From: Timema cristinae
Lineage: Eukaryota; Arthropoda; Insecta; Phasmatodea; Timematidae
Assembly: GCA_039000515.1 (NCBI GenBank)
Contig: JBCFYV010011164.1
Span: 46,417,993 to 46,481,992, forward strand
DNA: 64,000 nucleotides
Reading direction: 5' to 3'
Shown here: piece after piece, positions 1 to 12,437 of the stretch
How the letters are laid out: every line of letters starts with the position of its first letter
Numbering within the stretch: position 1 is the stretch's first letter
Program-made: the position numbers and the translations under genes
Notes under the pieces: generated by a model
What the model saw: the letters and a program-made list of their open reading frames with translations, nothing else
What the model was told of the DNA's origin: nothing
Database searches by the model: none

Positions 1-57
1 TGAAACTACTTTAAAAATACATTTATTAAAAAAAAAAAAAAAATTGTACCTTTTTTT

Positions 58-1150
58 CCACTAGAGGCTGTGGCGGGTTTGATTTCTTCTTAATACGCTT
101 GACACACGTGTCCACCAAGTTTCGAATATGGTCCGCTACGCCTGGTCACCAGACTGTCGACCATGCCCGTTCTCTACATTAAGCTACCCCCCACTGTCCT
201 TCATGAATGCGTTCCATTATGGGCGTAATTGTTATAATGTGGTATCCGCCTCTTGTGTTTCACAGAATTGTTGGAGTCAGCGGTAGGCAGGTCGAAAAAA
301 TGTGTGAAACAAATACTTCCAACTCTTTCTGAATCAGGATGTCCACTTTGGGTTCATTTGACTATACTGGCGCTCCCGAGAGCACATCAGTGTCCTGAAG
401 ATACCATCCAGGTACATAATCGAGTCTATAATCAAACCATAGGAGTATCATACGAAGTCTTTGGATACGCACCGTAAGCTCTGAAATAGATTTCTGACCT
501 AACAGTGACATTAGTGGTTCATGGTATGTACACAGCACATAATATTTGCCTGGCAAGAATTTTCAAATTTCTCTGATGCCTATGTTGTGACAAGGATCTC
601 TTTCTCTATTTGTGTATAGTAAGTTTCTGTACAGCTATGGCTCTGAATGCATAGCTAAGAGGTGCCATGACTCGTCATCTTGACGTTGTTCGAGAAGAGC
701 TCCTAAGCCAAATCAAAAAGAACCAGTTGTTAGTCGGGTACCCCAGGTCGAATCAAAATGTGATTTGATGCAAGCAATGGCTTTGCTTCGTTGAATACTG
801 ATGAGTGAACTGAAGTCTAGAGGAGTTCTGTGTCAGTGTAAAGAAGTTCCCTAAGAGTATTTGTTTTATCGGCAAGATTGCGTACACATTTCAGTAAGTG
901 GTTTGCCATCCCTAAGAACTGATGGACTTCATGGATGTATTTTGGCTTTAGTAGCTACACAATTGCAGCTATATGTTCTGGGTCAGGGTGAAGGCTCTTG
1001 GAATCCAATATTTGACCCAGGAATCTGGCCTCTCTCACCCGGAATTTATATTCTGCTTCACTTAAGGTTATTCCACAGTCCATTAGCTAGTCCAGAACCA
1101 CTGTGAGGTGAACATCATGCTCTTCTAGTGTTACTCCATATATAAGTTTC
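58..1150 (-). mobile_element. Ty3/gypsy retrotransposon pol relic (RT end, RNase H, integrase zinc domain)
   Basis: Read on the minus strand in several frames. From right to left, 1150 to about 870 encodes the end of a gypsy reverse transcriptase: LIYGVTLEEHDVHL, then GITLSEAEYKF, FLGQILDSK and LHPDP. About 760-360 matches the RNase H region (TYYTQIEKEI, YHEPLMSLLGQ, RIQRLRMILL, YVPGWYLQDTDVLSGAP). About 260-58 matches the integrase HHCC zinc domain (RIHEGQWGV, CVKRIKKK). Stops and frameshifts break every part, so it is not functional. The YxDD catalytic block is missing because the fragment starts just after it, at a junction with the copia element. The left side may continue beyond the window. 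Confidence 0.8.
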
Positions 1151-2420
1151 CAACTGCGTACATAATGTCTGGCATACTAACTATTGCAGCAAACATTAAG
1201 CTGCCAACAGATTCTCGATAGGGTATTTTTATTTCTTCAGTTTCCCCTGTGTTTGAACTCAAGTGAGTGTGTGGATCAGCAGGCACACTGATTTACTTAG
1301 AGTCTTCAATATTGAACCTCTTGATTATTTGTTTGATATAGTTGGCCTGATGTAAAAATATTGATCCAGTCACATTATTTTGTTTTATTTCCAGGCCCAC
1401 AAAGTAATTTGGTTCACTGATTGTGACTTCCGAGGTTGTCTTCAGTTCATCGAGTATAAGATGTAGTGCCATTTTGTTTTCAACCAATATCAGTCCGTCA
1501 TCAACATGTAATGCAAGTAGAACCTTTGTTTCATTGAACTCACCTCGATAAACACATCTATCTGCAGTACTTTGGCTGGATCCAAACATTTTCAGGAACT
1601 CGTCAAACTTTTCATTCCAACAACGTGCTGATTGTTTGAGGCTATATAGAGACTTTATTAGCGTGCAGACAAGGTTTTGGTCAACAATGATTCCGTCTGG
1701 GAGAAACATGTAGATATCCTCCTTGAGTTAGCCATACAAAAATGCAATTTTCACATCAAACTGAATGATTTCATAGTTGTGTTGAGCTGCGATAGCGAGT
1801 AGGACTCGTATAGAGTCATACCGTGTTGTGGGAGAGTAGGTGTCGTTGTAGTCGACCCCTTCTTTCTGTGCAAAACCTTTAGCACATAGCCTTGATTTAT
1901 ATTGTGAAATGTTTCCGTCTCCGGTGCGTTTAACTTTGAAGACCCATTTTGAACCTATAGCATTTTTACCAAGAGGTAATGATACTAGCGCCCAGGTGTT
2001 GTTCTTTTCCAGCATATCCAGTTCTTCTTTTATTGTATTAGTCCACTTCCCTGCATCGGAACTATTCATGGCTTCCTCGTAGGTCTGTGGTACATCTATT
2101 TCCACTAGATTAGCTTCACACGTTTAGGAAACCTGATGACATCTCTTGGTTGCAGCTCATAATTTGCTTCAATGTGCCCAGGTTCTTCATCATTCTGCTC
2201 GGGATGTTGAGGGCCTAAGTCCTCCTGCTTAATTATTTGATCAGAATGATGTGTTTTTTCTATCACTACTGGAACTACAGTGTTTCTTTGAGGAATGAAA
2301 CTACTTGAATTTTCATTGAAAATCACATTTCTTGAAACTGTAATTTTATGTGATCCAGCAAACGATAGTTGGTTTAGTTTCCATGATATCCTACAAGGAT
2401 GCGTGTCTTGCTCTTTGGCA
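1150..2420 (-). pseudogene. Copia-type retrotransposon: reverse transcriptase region
   Basis: Minus-strand copia (Pseudoviridae-like) pol, C-terminal part. From about 2100 the RVT_2 domain is clear: EEALDML-like WTNTIKEELDML, NAIGSKWVFKVK, YKSRLCAKGFAQKEGVDY, YSPTTRYDSIRVLLAIAA and QFDVKIAFLYG. After a stop near 1728 it continues with SLYSLKQSARCWNEKFDEFL. The catalytic motif is HVDDGLI where YVDD is usual, and VPADPHTHL then YRESVGSLMFAA follow near 1290-1170. The block 2105-2420 is the low-complexity linker between integrase and RT. The usual copia RNase H is absent because gypsy sequence takes over near 1150. Several stops make it inactive. Confidence 0.85.
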
Positions 2421-3893
2421 CTAGTTTGTTCCACACTTCCTTTGGTACATCATGTATGCCTCACTGCCAAAGATTCTTAGATGTGACATCACAGGCCCTT
2501 TTCCACTCCACATTTCATACTGTGTCGAGTTTGAGGCTTGAGAGGTTGGAGTCCTGTTTAGAATATAAACAACTGTGTTTACTGCCTCTGCCCATAAATA
2601 TATTGGCATATCCCTTGCATATAACATCCAACGTGCACTTTCCATTATGGTTCTCATGTCACGTCAGGCTCTACCATTTTGCCCAGGAGTATAAGGGGCC
2701 GTTGTTTCAAACTCAATTCCATGTTTTAACATATACTCTTTCATTCCCTGATTACAGTATTCTGTCCCATTGTCAGTGTGTAGGGTCTTAATAGAGTATT
2801 CATATTTAGTCTTGATCATATTTGCAAAATCTTTGAAACACTCAACAACATCTACTTTGTACTTGATGAAAAATACAACACGATAGCCCAAACAGTCATC
2901 CTTAAATAATACAAAATATTTAGCACTCTGAACTGATGGTGTTGACATTAGAGCACACACATCACTATAAATGAGTTCGCCTGGTATGGCCTTGACATGC
3001 TTTGAGGGATAGAATGGTAACCTGTGCTGTTTACCATACTGACACAAATCACAGAAGAAATCTGCAAGGTAATTAATATTGACACCTTCAAACAAGTCTT
3101 TGGTGACCATTTCACGCAGAGTTCTCTTATTTATATGTCCGAGTCTCTCGTGCCACAATTTTAGACTACCACCCACAGTGAAATCTAGGCTTACTTCTTG
3201 ATGTGGGATCACTGTACGAAATAACATTCCATTCAGATCGTTAGTTTCATGGACCGCACTTGCTACTAGCTCACCGTTTTCGTAAACTTCTGCATATCTA
3301 TCTTCCTTGAGGATCTTCATTCCTTTTACAGTTATTAAACCTCCAGATAAAATACTATTTCTTAGTTCAGGAATGTACAACACATTTGTGATGATTGAGT
3401 CACACCAACTACCTTTGATCAATTTCTTTATTTTGATGTTTCCTCTTCCCTTCACAGAAATACCTTGGTTGTTTCCAAGCACAACACTCGTATTGTTCAC
3501 AGTTTCTTCAAACTTATAATCACGACGATTAATAGTGTGTGCAGAAATGCCACTGACCATTGTCCAGTTATCTTCAGTGGTGACTGCTGACATTAGCATA
3601 ACATCCTGCTTCTCTGCACTGAATGCTGAGAAATGACCCTGTTGGGAACGGCCACTGTGAGTGTTTTGTTGTCCGTTTTCTCGTGTTTTTGTGTGTGTGT
3701 AATGTCCTATTCTTTGGCAATTATAGCACGTTACTCTTGGTTTTCCTGATCTATTCCTTTGTTTTTGATTGGACTTTTGAGAATTATTAGGCTTTTGAAA
3801 ATCGCTTTTCAGATTTGTCGAAGATGAAAATGCACTTTCCGACTGTTCATTTGATGTAAGACTGGCCTCTTCATCCAAGAGAGGTGCCGTCAT
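2421..3893 (-). pseudogene. Copia-type retrotransposon: nucleocapsid, protease and integrase
   Basis: Minus-strand gag-pol section. A CCHC zinc knuckle starts at CYNCQRIGHYTH, but the last cysteine is replaced by lysine (K). The protease active site expected as LDSG reads MVSG, so the catalytic aspartate is lost. The GAG-pre-integrase motif LWHERLGHINKRTL comes next. The integrase core has SDVCALM and HTDNGTEYCNQGMKEYM. A stop interrupts it at TPGQNGRA near 2664, and it resumes as IMESARWMLYARDMP and YILNRTPTSQ to about 2421. Order and spacing are normal for copia, but the broken motifs and stops show an old inactive copy. Confidence 0.85.
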
Positions 3894-3919
3894 ATTTGGG
3901 ATAGTCTGTCTAACCTCGT

Positions 3920-4345
3920 CTAGTGAAAGCCAAGCTTGTCTGAAGTTTTGAAATTTGAGAGGTAGACTAGATTTTCTATCTTGGCAATATGCTGAGCAAT
4001 GGAGTCGTTGGCATCCATCTTGTACTGATGAAAGCGTTCATGGACTAGCATGTTGTTCATTTCTGATTTTTTCTCAAAGATAGAGTCTAATTTCTTTAGC
4101 ATTTCTCTAGACGAGTCGCAATTTTCAACTAATGTGATCTTTGATAGTTCCATTGCTGTAGTGAGCGTAAACATAGAAATTGCGTCGTCTTTATTCCACT
4201 TTTCTAGTTCCTTCTCTTTGTCTATTGCCGGCTTTTCTATGGCACCTTTTGCAACATCAAAGACTCCTTTTGCCCTTAGGGCACATTTCATCTGAAATTT
4301 CCATTGATGAAAATTATTGCCGTCTAACTTGCTTACGAGTGCCAC
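3920..4345 (-). pseudogene. Copia-type gag polyprotein, N-terminal part
   Basis: A 141-codon minus-strand reading frame begins MALVSKLDGNNFHQWKFQM. This is the usual start of copia gag proteins (DUF4219/UBN2 type: L.G.NF..WK..M...L). It continues with WNKDDAISMFTLTTAM and the RFHQYKMD block. The frame ends in a stop near 3920, just before the nucleocapsid frame begins, so gag and pol are separated by a frame change. It would form the capsid of the retrotransposon particle. It lies directly downstream of the primer-binding site at 4558-4571. Confidence 0.8.
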
Positions 4346-4557
4346 GTCAAACTTTTTGGCTATTATTTCTACTTTGATCTCGCGAATCGTATAACTTCAA
4401 ACACACGACACGAGGTTGTTTGCTGATCGCGCGAACCTAAAATGGCGAGTCACGTCGCTTCCAAACGCGAACGTGAATTCACCAAACAGATTTGTGAATT
4501 ACCCGACTGACAGTTTTTATGGAATATTACACGAATATTTACGCAGTTGTTGGGTGC

Positions 4558-4571
4558 CTGGGCCCATAACC
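4558..4571 (-). promoter_or_regulatory. Copia-type primer-binding site
   Basis: The minus strand reads AACAGGTTATGGGCCCAGG. GGTTATGGGCCCAG is the typical copia-clade primer-binding site, complementary to an internal half of initiator methionine tRNA. It sits about 215 bp upstream of the gag start, and the adjoining TTAACA fits an LTR end in CA. Confidence 0.65.
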
Positions 4572-4721
4572 TGTTAAGACTATAATTGAGGTTTGGAACG
4601 CATTATTCTTATTTAACACAACACACATGGTAATTGTACAACATGACTGTTACATAACGCCAAAAGAAGAAGAGCAGTTTTAAAGAATGTATTCAAACGC
4701 CACACCATTGCGCACTCACAT
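4572..4721 (-). repeat. Candidate 5' LTR of the copia element
   Basis: The sequence next to the primer-binding site must be LTR. On the plus strand it opens with TGTTAAGAC. The outer end is uncertain: TGTGAGTGCG on the minus strand near 4721 would give a 150-bp LTR with TG...CA ends. The partner LTR is missing because the left part is replaced by gypsy sequence, so the boundary cannot be checked within the window. Confidence 0.35.
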
Positions 4722-6180
4722 TGTTGGTTAAGGGGTTAGGCCTATACAAGCATGATATTTTAAATATGTTTCGACATTAAAACTTGTGGTATTTATCAGA
4801 TAAGGTGTCAATTTTATCCCTATTTAATGACGATATTGATGCACAAACAAAAATTAAATTGTGGCAAATTTGAGTAATGTGGGCACATTGTATTGTATTA
4901 TCTGGTAATATTAACGAAGTTCTTTGTTAAGCTTAAAAAATTGTTTTTCAAAATGTTATAAAGTTTAGGTTTTCTTCTAACTCCTTTTTCCATTTTGGGG
5001 GGGGAATTGGAAACTTCGTATCAGAGAAAAGTAAAGATTTGTCTTCTGGTCTGCAAATAATTACTGGTTTTCTGGAAAAATTCCCTTGTATATGGGACGA
5101 AAATACGTCGTTTTTAAATACTAAACAAACCGCGAACTCTTTAAAAGCAGTGAATGAGCTATTGAATAAATGAAGGAATTTAATGGGCTATTGCCTGTAT
5201 ACGAGGAGCAGAAACAGTATGTGTTGCGGTGGCCAAGAAAATCGACAATTTTGCCCAGACTGCCAAAAAAACAAAACAAAAAAAAACATTAAATATTAAT
5301 ACCTACAATAATTTTGTATTAGTAGATAGGCCTGGGGTATTTTAAGATTTCATCACATTAAACTTTTAAGCAATGTATATATATTTATATGTATATTAAA
5401 ATTTCAACATAAAGCTGGCACAGGTTAACGTCATCCAATTTAGCGGAAATTTGTTATTGGAGAAAGTATGACCAAATTTAAAAGAATTAGGGGGTATGCG
5501 TTGATTTAAACTCAAAATTCTTTTCCCCCCCCCCCCCAAATAAGGGGCACCCTAATGTGTATAAGCCAAACAGGTACTAAGACGTGAAAAAAGTTGTAAA
5601 ATGTATGCACTTTACATAACAACCAACACAATACACAGGAGTGGAGTGGACAGAGATGTTGTATAGAAAGAATTGGAGAGATTTAAACTGTAAAATATAG
5701 AATATTATATTCAAAGAAGAGTAATTTTGATATATTAGTTGCATTACTACACTATTTTGATAAATGATTTAAGACCTCACAATCCAACATATCGAGACAT
5801 AAAATATAACTACTTATGTATAGGTATGCAGATGAAATACATACATAAAGAAAGAGAAATAAACTTATGTTTACAACATTCTAATAAATACCTACCCTAA
5901 TCAATACTGAAATGAGCCAGGCTACTCACTAAAATAAAAATAAAACAAATCTACGATTTTTTAAATGAAATAAAAATCAACTAGAAAATATACTCAAAAG
6001 TCACTGTCATCATTATAATGAAAGCTACGAGGAGGCTTTAACTAAAAACTATTATCTTAAGATCAGGTTATTTTGATCACAAACAAATTATTATTGTAGC
6101 AAACACATAATTGTTATAGTTGCGCAAGTAGTTTAAAAACTCTCAAAATTGTATTTTCAAAATAAGTATTTAGGCTGTGC
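4722..6180. other. AT-rich non-coding stretch
   Basis: No gene, tRNA or conserved motif seen. It is AT-rich with short homopolymers, such as a poly-C run near 5525 and a poly-A run near 5275. No reading frame has coding character. Confidence 0.6.
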
Positions 6181-6640
6181 ACCTTTTTTAAAAATGTTTA
6201 CATTTATGCCTTTATAAGCTATCGGAAGAGGTTTTCTTAAGCAATTTTTTTGAAAATTTGATTATTTTGGAAGATATTTAGAGTTGTCGTCTCCTATTTT
6301 TTTTTAAACTTTATGTGTCCGAAATTTATTTGGGGTGGCCCTCTGCCGACAAATTTTAAAAATGGGATATTCCTTTAACTATTTGGAGTGTTCTATACCT
6401 GGCACATTTTTGAAAATTGAATGCCTTTAGAAGCTATTTGCAATTACCACCGTACCACATAGATGGCTCTAACCGGTTTTTGTGTCATTAATTTGAAGTG
6501 GTCCTCTCAATTTTAGGAAATTATACTCTTTTAAAAGCTATTTAGAGTAGTCCTCCTTCCATATGTTTTTGGAATTTTATGTTCCTAGAAGCTATTTGGA
6601 TTATTCCTACTTTGGGAAATTTGAATGGTCCTTTCGGCCT
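6180..6640 (+). repeat. Degenerate tandem repeat, unit about 50-60 bp
   Basis: A phrase of the form TTTTTGAAAATTGAATGCC, then TTAGAAGCTATTTGGAGT and AGTCCTCC recurs about eight times with many substitutions. Related units occur at 13740-14000 and 18340-18470, so this is an old dispersed satellite-like sequence. Confidence 0.55.
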
Positions 6641-6644
6641 CCTA

Positions 6645-6912
6645 GTCGACTTTTTTTTTTTTTTTTTTTAGCACCGCGTCTTACTATCTGTTTGTAATAA
6701 ACGCTTATGCACTAATTACACCAATAATTTTGGAGATTATGAAGGTTATATTTAAAGGAAGTGTAACTGAATTTAAGTGGTGAGAGAATGAAAAACTATT
6801 TTGCAAAAGCAATGTTCAGAACACCAGACTGAGATTCTAACCTCGATCTCCTCATTATCATCAGTCTAATTTACTGCGAGAGTAGCGCCTTAGTAGACCA
6901 TACGGCTAAAGT
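6645..6912 (-). mobile_element. tRNA-derived SINE, family B, minus strand
   Basis: Read on the minus strand: a tRNA-like head (GTATGGTCTACTAAGGCGC, CTACTCTCGCAGTA, then a B-box-like GAGGTTAGAATC), a body, and the tail ending GACGCGGTGCTAA followed by about 18 A (the T run at 6652-6669). Diverged copy. Confidence 0.7.
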
Positions 6913-7107
6913 GGGTGTCAACAAGTTGACCTACCAAGCCTCTCAAATATATGTTAACATTTTGTCTACCAGTTGACTGTTGATCACTTTGTCCTCCTAT
7001 GCATGAAATGGTTGACCACTTGGTTCATTTAGACCACTTTACCCACTCAATAACCTTCCAAATATTTGTTTACAATTGGTTGATCGGTTGTCCATCAAAT
7101 GGTACTT

Positions 7108-7323
7108 ACAGTAGCCCCGTGGCTTCTTTGGTGCTGACTGACAGCTTTGAAAAGTTAACAGACCAAATTATGTATCCTTACGCTGAACCATATGATCTAC
7201 AAAAACGTGTGTTTAGCAGCTGTCCCTTCTGACAGTCAAAATTTTTTTATATACCTAAATGTTGACTGTCAAAAGTCAGCTGTGAGCTATCAGTCAGCAC
7301 CAAAGAAGCCACAGGGCTACTGT
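7108..7323. mobile_element. MITE with about 37-bp terminal inverted repeats
   Basis: The left end ACAGTAGCCCCGTGGCTTCT is mirrored by the right end ending GGGCTACTGT, and pairing extends through TTTGGTGCTGACTGACAGCT with few mismatches. The 216-bp element has no coding capacity. The flanks ACTT and ACTA do not give a clear target duplication. Confidence 0.7.
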
Positions 7324-9814
7324 ACTACTCGTGTCATTCACTTTGTCCTTCAGTGTCAACCAGTTTGTTGTGATTCGTTTGCACCCATTTATTATTGTTT
7401 GCTCTATATATTTCCAACGCTCTTTTACTGGTGTCACTCTTCCCTTGCATGATGTGCCTGAATGAAGTTTGGTTTTAGCAAATTTCTTACTTTTAGCTCC
7501 AAAGGTAATCATTTCAACGGCTAACGTAAACTAGTGTTGAGCTTTATTTCTTATAGTTCTTACTTGCTTATTTCCAAGAACTGAGGTCCGAATTAGAACA
7601 GGCACATTCTTCTGTCCTTTCTCTTCTCCCCAACCTTCGTCAAACTGCACTTTACTCTTTGATTAAACCCGGATCATAGTACGGAATCTTCACCGGGGCA
7701 GAATAATACGGTTGAAAAATAATCATCTTATTTTCTATTGCAACAATAGGAAATTTTTATGAAACCATCTTAGCTTATTTTGAAAGTTACAAGCTTTTTA
7801 TTTCCTGGTTTCTTTCCGAATCACTATTTAATTTGAACGAATCCGGTAAGGATTTATGACCTTTTTTTAGGCATGTAATGAAATAAATTAAACTATAGAA
7901 GGCTGGGGGGTTACTCAATTGTACCCTCTTAAAAATGCTAAATAATATACAATTTTTGTACTGTTCTGTAAACATGTTTTCCCTTTGAGTCCGCACGGTG
8001 TAGGCTACTTTGTCACATTTGGGTGCAATGGCGTCACAAGACCAACATCCTCTTAACGTCAACCATTCCAGTACAATGTATGCTGCTTGCAAATACAGTT
8101 TACCACCTTTATTTAACCCGGGCCTTGTGTACCCAAATATAACTACTTATTTTTGAAATAGTATTCCTCTGCCAATGCTAATGAACGAAGTAAATACTAT
8201 TTGAACTATCGGTCATTTGGTATCAGGCTGGCTCGGAGGGGAGGAGGGTTGATTAAATGTAAATTAAGTAATACTAAATAGTACAATTTGAGCGTCAAAT
8301 CCTGTCAAGGTATGATCATGTTTTTATTCTGCAATCTGCACTTGTATGAGGTACTTAAAAAGATAAAACCTGGACTCGTGTAGAACAGAACTAGAGTCAG
8401 TTGCAAGGAGGGTAAGTGAGAAACCGCCTAAGGAAAAAAAAAAACTTCATGCACCGAGCTGAGATTTGAATCCTGATATTATCTTCCCGGCAATCAAATA
8501 TATTACAAGAGTGATTCCCTAGTACGTGCGTTCACCGATGTTTTGTTAGCTAAAAGACCGACTTAAGCTTCCGCGTACGTAATCGGATTTGAATGGAATG
8601 CGTTGGAAATTATTTATCACATGTCTCTTTCAATGAATAATTTCAAGTGATTCATTTTTAATGAAAATAAAAATTCAAGGAGTTTGTACACATTTGTCAT
8701 TTATCATAATAATCATGTTGAGAATAATCAACTACTAACATGGCACCACGTGCTGTTTTATTTAATACAAATCACTACTTATATTCCATAGACATTCAAA
8801 TAGTCTGTAACAGTCCAAAAATGGGTCGGTTTGTTCGTCTCCCCACTTAAATACCATCTTATAGCCCTTATAACAACACATTGTCTGTAAATATCTAAAT
8901 ACATCTTTACATTTAAATAAAAACGAATTCATTAATTCTTGTACGTGTTCACACGGTTCATTTTGTTTTCATTTTTCAATAATGATAATAATTAAAAATG
9001 AATAAGTATAGCTCCTTTTAACTTTTAATTAAAGCGTGAAATAATAACTCAGTCTAATGAAATGAGTGTTCTGACGTTCATTTTGTATTAATTGTCAGTG
9101 AATCACTGAAAATGACTCGTGAGAAAATGGCCTAATATTCACACAAAGTTTTATGGAAAGTAAATCAAGTCCTTTATTTATTTATTAATTATTGTTAGAA
9201 ATTATAATATAACTTTTGGGGACATTATATTAATACATATTTAAAATCCACACCAATAAATGAGAAAAAACTGAATAAATTACACTTAAAAAAACTATTA
9301 AAATATGTTCAAAATTACATACTTGTTGGAACTATTGTATTAACCCGGCAACATTCAATTTGTTTTAAGTTCTTGTCATTTTAGTTAACTTTAAATTTAT
9401 CACCACAAATATCAAAGTCACTATCGGCAAAATGAATGGAACATATTCGAGCAAAATTTATATTAATTGTGTCTTTCCGTTTACATTTGAGCTCCAATGT
9501 ACGGAAAATTTCTGGATTCTTAATAAAGGAGTAAAAATATATATTATTACCCTTGCAGTTTCATTAATTATTTACACAGAGTGCAACAGCAAAGCTAGGC
9601 ATTTTGTATGTCTTTTTAGAAACACATGTAATTAAAATTGAAGAACGTGCGCAAATAAATTAGCAAAAAGCTTAAAAGTCTGATGGTTCAGCAATGAATT
9701 GTATCCTACATATTATATATATATAAAAGAAAAACTATTATAAAACAATAAACAGCTTAATAAGAACAATGCAACTACATATAGTTAGCATTCATACATA
9801 TATTAAGTACTAGA
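7324..9814. other. Non-coding stretch without recognised features
   Basis: No supported gene. Short open frames lack splice context, codon bias or recognisable motifs. From about 8600 it becomes very AT-rich. Confidence 0.6.
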
Positions 9815-10297
9815 TAGCTGTTGCCAGCGGCTTTGCTCGCGTGGAAGTTGATTATATACAAATACGAAAATATACATATGTATCTACAGATTAATTTAAA
9901 ATATTACGTTACGTTGATGACCATAACTTGACCTCAGATCAAAAATAATGCAAGTCCGATACAAACTTTCACCCCCTTTTTCATCCCTTATTAAATAAAA
10001 TTTCCAAAATTCCTGAAACATGTATTTATTTGTTTTACGTCAATAACCGAAATACAAAATTTTGTTTATGTAACTTTCAAAATGATGGACTTTCATACAT
10101 ATTATCATCCCCTATTTTGACCCCTTTGGGGTGGAATTTTCTAAAATCCTTTCTTAGTGGGTGCCTACATAACAAAATGAATATACAGTCCGAATTTCAT
10201 GCTTATAGCCTTGATAGTTTGCGCTCGGCGATGATGAATCAGTCAGTCAGTCAGTCAATCAATCAGGACATGTTATTTTATAAGTATAGATTATAGT
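9815..10297 (+). repeat. RTE-like LINE 3' region or derived non-autonomous repeat
   Basis: The stretch opens with GCCAGCGGCTTTGCTCGCGT and ends in a short tandem CAGTCAGTCAGTCAATCAAT followed by an AT-rich end (TTATAAGTATAGATTATAG). This architecture is common at 3' ends of RTE-type retrotransposons in arthropods. In between are TCCGAATTTCATGCTTATAG and a CCCCTTTGGGGTGGAATTTT block. No reverse transcriptase is included. Confidence 0.45.
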
Positions 10298-11622
10298 TAC
10301 TACTATTGAATCATTTAACTAGAACAGCCCTGCTGTATTTTATAATAGGATATTAAAACAGATACTTGAGTGGTAAACATAATAAAGTAACTAACTATAC
10401 ACGAAAAAACCACTAGCAGGCAAACACAAATAAATAAATAATCATAAAGATAATTGAAAGGACCGTCCGAAACACAGTGACCGCGCGCGCGACATACTAA
10501 CTGCTGTGTACTGGGTGACGTAGTTTCGTGGCTGACGTAAGCAATGACATCAACAAATTCTTCCAAATGGCGCCACCTATCTATTTTCTTTATATTGGGT
10601 AGAATGACCTTTTCAAATAATTAAATAAATCCTAATATTTGAAATTTATAGGTGGGATTTAAAGAAATGATAGGGGAAGGGTGCGTGCTCAACATTTACA
10701 AAAACTAATACATTCAACTACTTCTCTGTATGGTAGAGAACTTAAATTCACAGGTAAACTAAATAAACATAAAAGAAGAAAATTTAAAAACTTAGAATTA
10801 AACTATGGGGAATGGGGGAAGGGGAGCTACAGCTATATATAACTTTTGAGATGATGTTAAAAATTAGAATTTGAAAGACTGGTAGAAATAAAGCCCCAGA
10901 TAACCAAATGAATATTAGAATTTAAATTTCTCAGAATATGTTGGAAAAAGTGGGCTGAGTGGTTAAAAACCAAATATATACTTAGGAAACTCTTTTCATT
11001 GTATTTTATACGCATTTAACTTATTTTTTGTTTTTTAGTTTATAAAGTAGCATATCACTTGTATATTTTGTTTGTATTAATTTGACAACAAAATATAAAA
11101 AAATAAATGCAACCTTTACAACATAAGTATTTAATTTTAATTACTGATATATTTTGTGAACCGTGTCTTACTTCCCACTACAGCTATGCACGTATTTACT
11201 CCAATGGATTAGGAAAGAGGAAGGTAAAATTTTTGGGAAATGTGGCCGTATTTGCGTTGGAGGAGAATTATAAGCATTTTAGGAAAAACACTCAGTACAC
11301 CCGGTCGGGATTCGAATCCTGATATCCGAGTTATTTGCAGTCCAGCCTAATGAAAAAGTGAATCCTAAAGAATTGTGACCGCAGAAGCTGGTCACAAAAT
11401 ATTTAATAATTCCTTTACAAGTGCACATTTCCAAGACCGCGTGTTGCTTACGTTTAAACACTGTAGAAGCACTGGCATTGTATATTTGGTCCAACATTCT
11501 CAATTGTTTGAAAAGTTTTGTTCAGTGAAAAGGGAGGCGGGGGAGGGGAGGAAGAGCTCGGGGAAAGAGATTTACCTCTACCTTAAGGTGGGGTGCTAGT
11601 GAACGCGAGCTTAGGGCAGTAT
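10298..11622. other. Non-coding stretch
   Basis: No gene recognised. A small CpG-richer patch lies at about 10465-10570 (GACCGCGCGCGCGACATAC), without a clear promoter. A B-box-like GGGATTCGAATCC at about 11307 may be a SINE fragment. Confidence 0.5.
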
Positions 11623-11935
11623 TTTTGCAGTTTTTATAGCACAAACATCTTTTGGCCAAAATAAATCAAATATTTCTTCTATATAAACATAGAGTTTTGT
11701 TTTCTGCACATGCTAATCTCAACAGTTGTTGAATATCTGTCATGAGCATGGCAGCATTTGGTGACAAACTTTTTAAATAAAGAGAAAAGTTTGTCACCAA
11801 AGGCCGACATGCTCATGACAGATATTCAACAACTGTTGAGATTAGCATGTGCATAAAACTAAACTCTATGATTCTATAGAAGAAATATTTGATTTATTTT
11901 GGCCAAAAAATGTTTGTGCTATAAAAACTGCAAAA
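11623..11935. repeat. Long near-perfect inverted repeat (foldback, about 151-bp arms)
   Basis: The left arm at 11623-11774 (starting TTTTGCAGTTTTTATAGC) is nearly the exact reverse complement of the right arm at 11785-11935 (ending GCTATAAAAACTGCAAAA). The loop is only 10 nt (AAATAAAGAG). A transcript from either strand would fold into a long stem. No coding or clear target duplication is seen. It may be a foldback MITE or a hairpin-RNA locus. Confidence 0.9.
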
Positions 11936-12437
11936 TTAATGCACCGGAGAGACAGACAACTGCTTTTAGCTCTCACTCTCTCAGTTTGTCTTTCTCATAA
12001 GGAACATTTTGAAAATGAGTTGTTTAAAATAATTCTCACTTGGAATCGCTGTTATCACTGGGTATTTTAGGTTCTACTTGACTCGAGGGGCGCAGCAAAT
12101 CTCCCGTAAGGTTGTGTATCCGTTTTTCCCTTGTCTGTACCCTAGCGGTAAAACTTGTTATTAAACAAGGCCCCTTAAGAAGGGGGAGTGTAAAGAACCC
12201 CCCAGTCAGGACTGTGCAAACTTGGCGAGCTCGGTAAGAAGCTCATCAGAGAGATTTGACAAGCTTCCTTGTATATCCAGCGTTCCATCTATCTAACACA
12301 TTTGTAATGTCTTCTTCACAGTTCACTAAACCGTATTCATTTGGAATTAGTTACTTATTTCTCCAACTGCGCTGCACTTAATGATAAAATACAACTCTTC
12401 ATCTAGCACCAAATTATTAGAATAATACCGGCTTTGG

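Noticed and set aside
7192..7512. Overlapping open frames at 7.2-7.5 kb
   Set aside because: They overlap the MITE at 7108-7323 and its flank, on both strands, with no coding signature.
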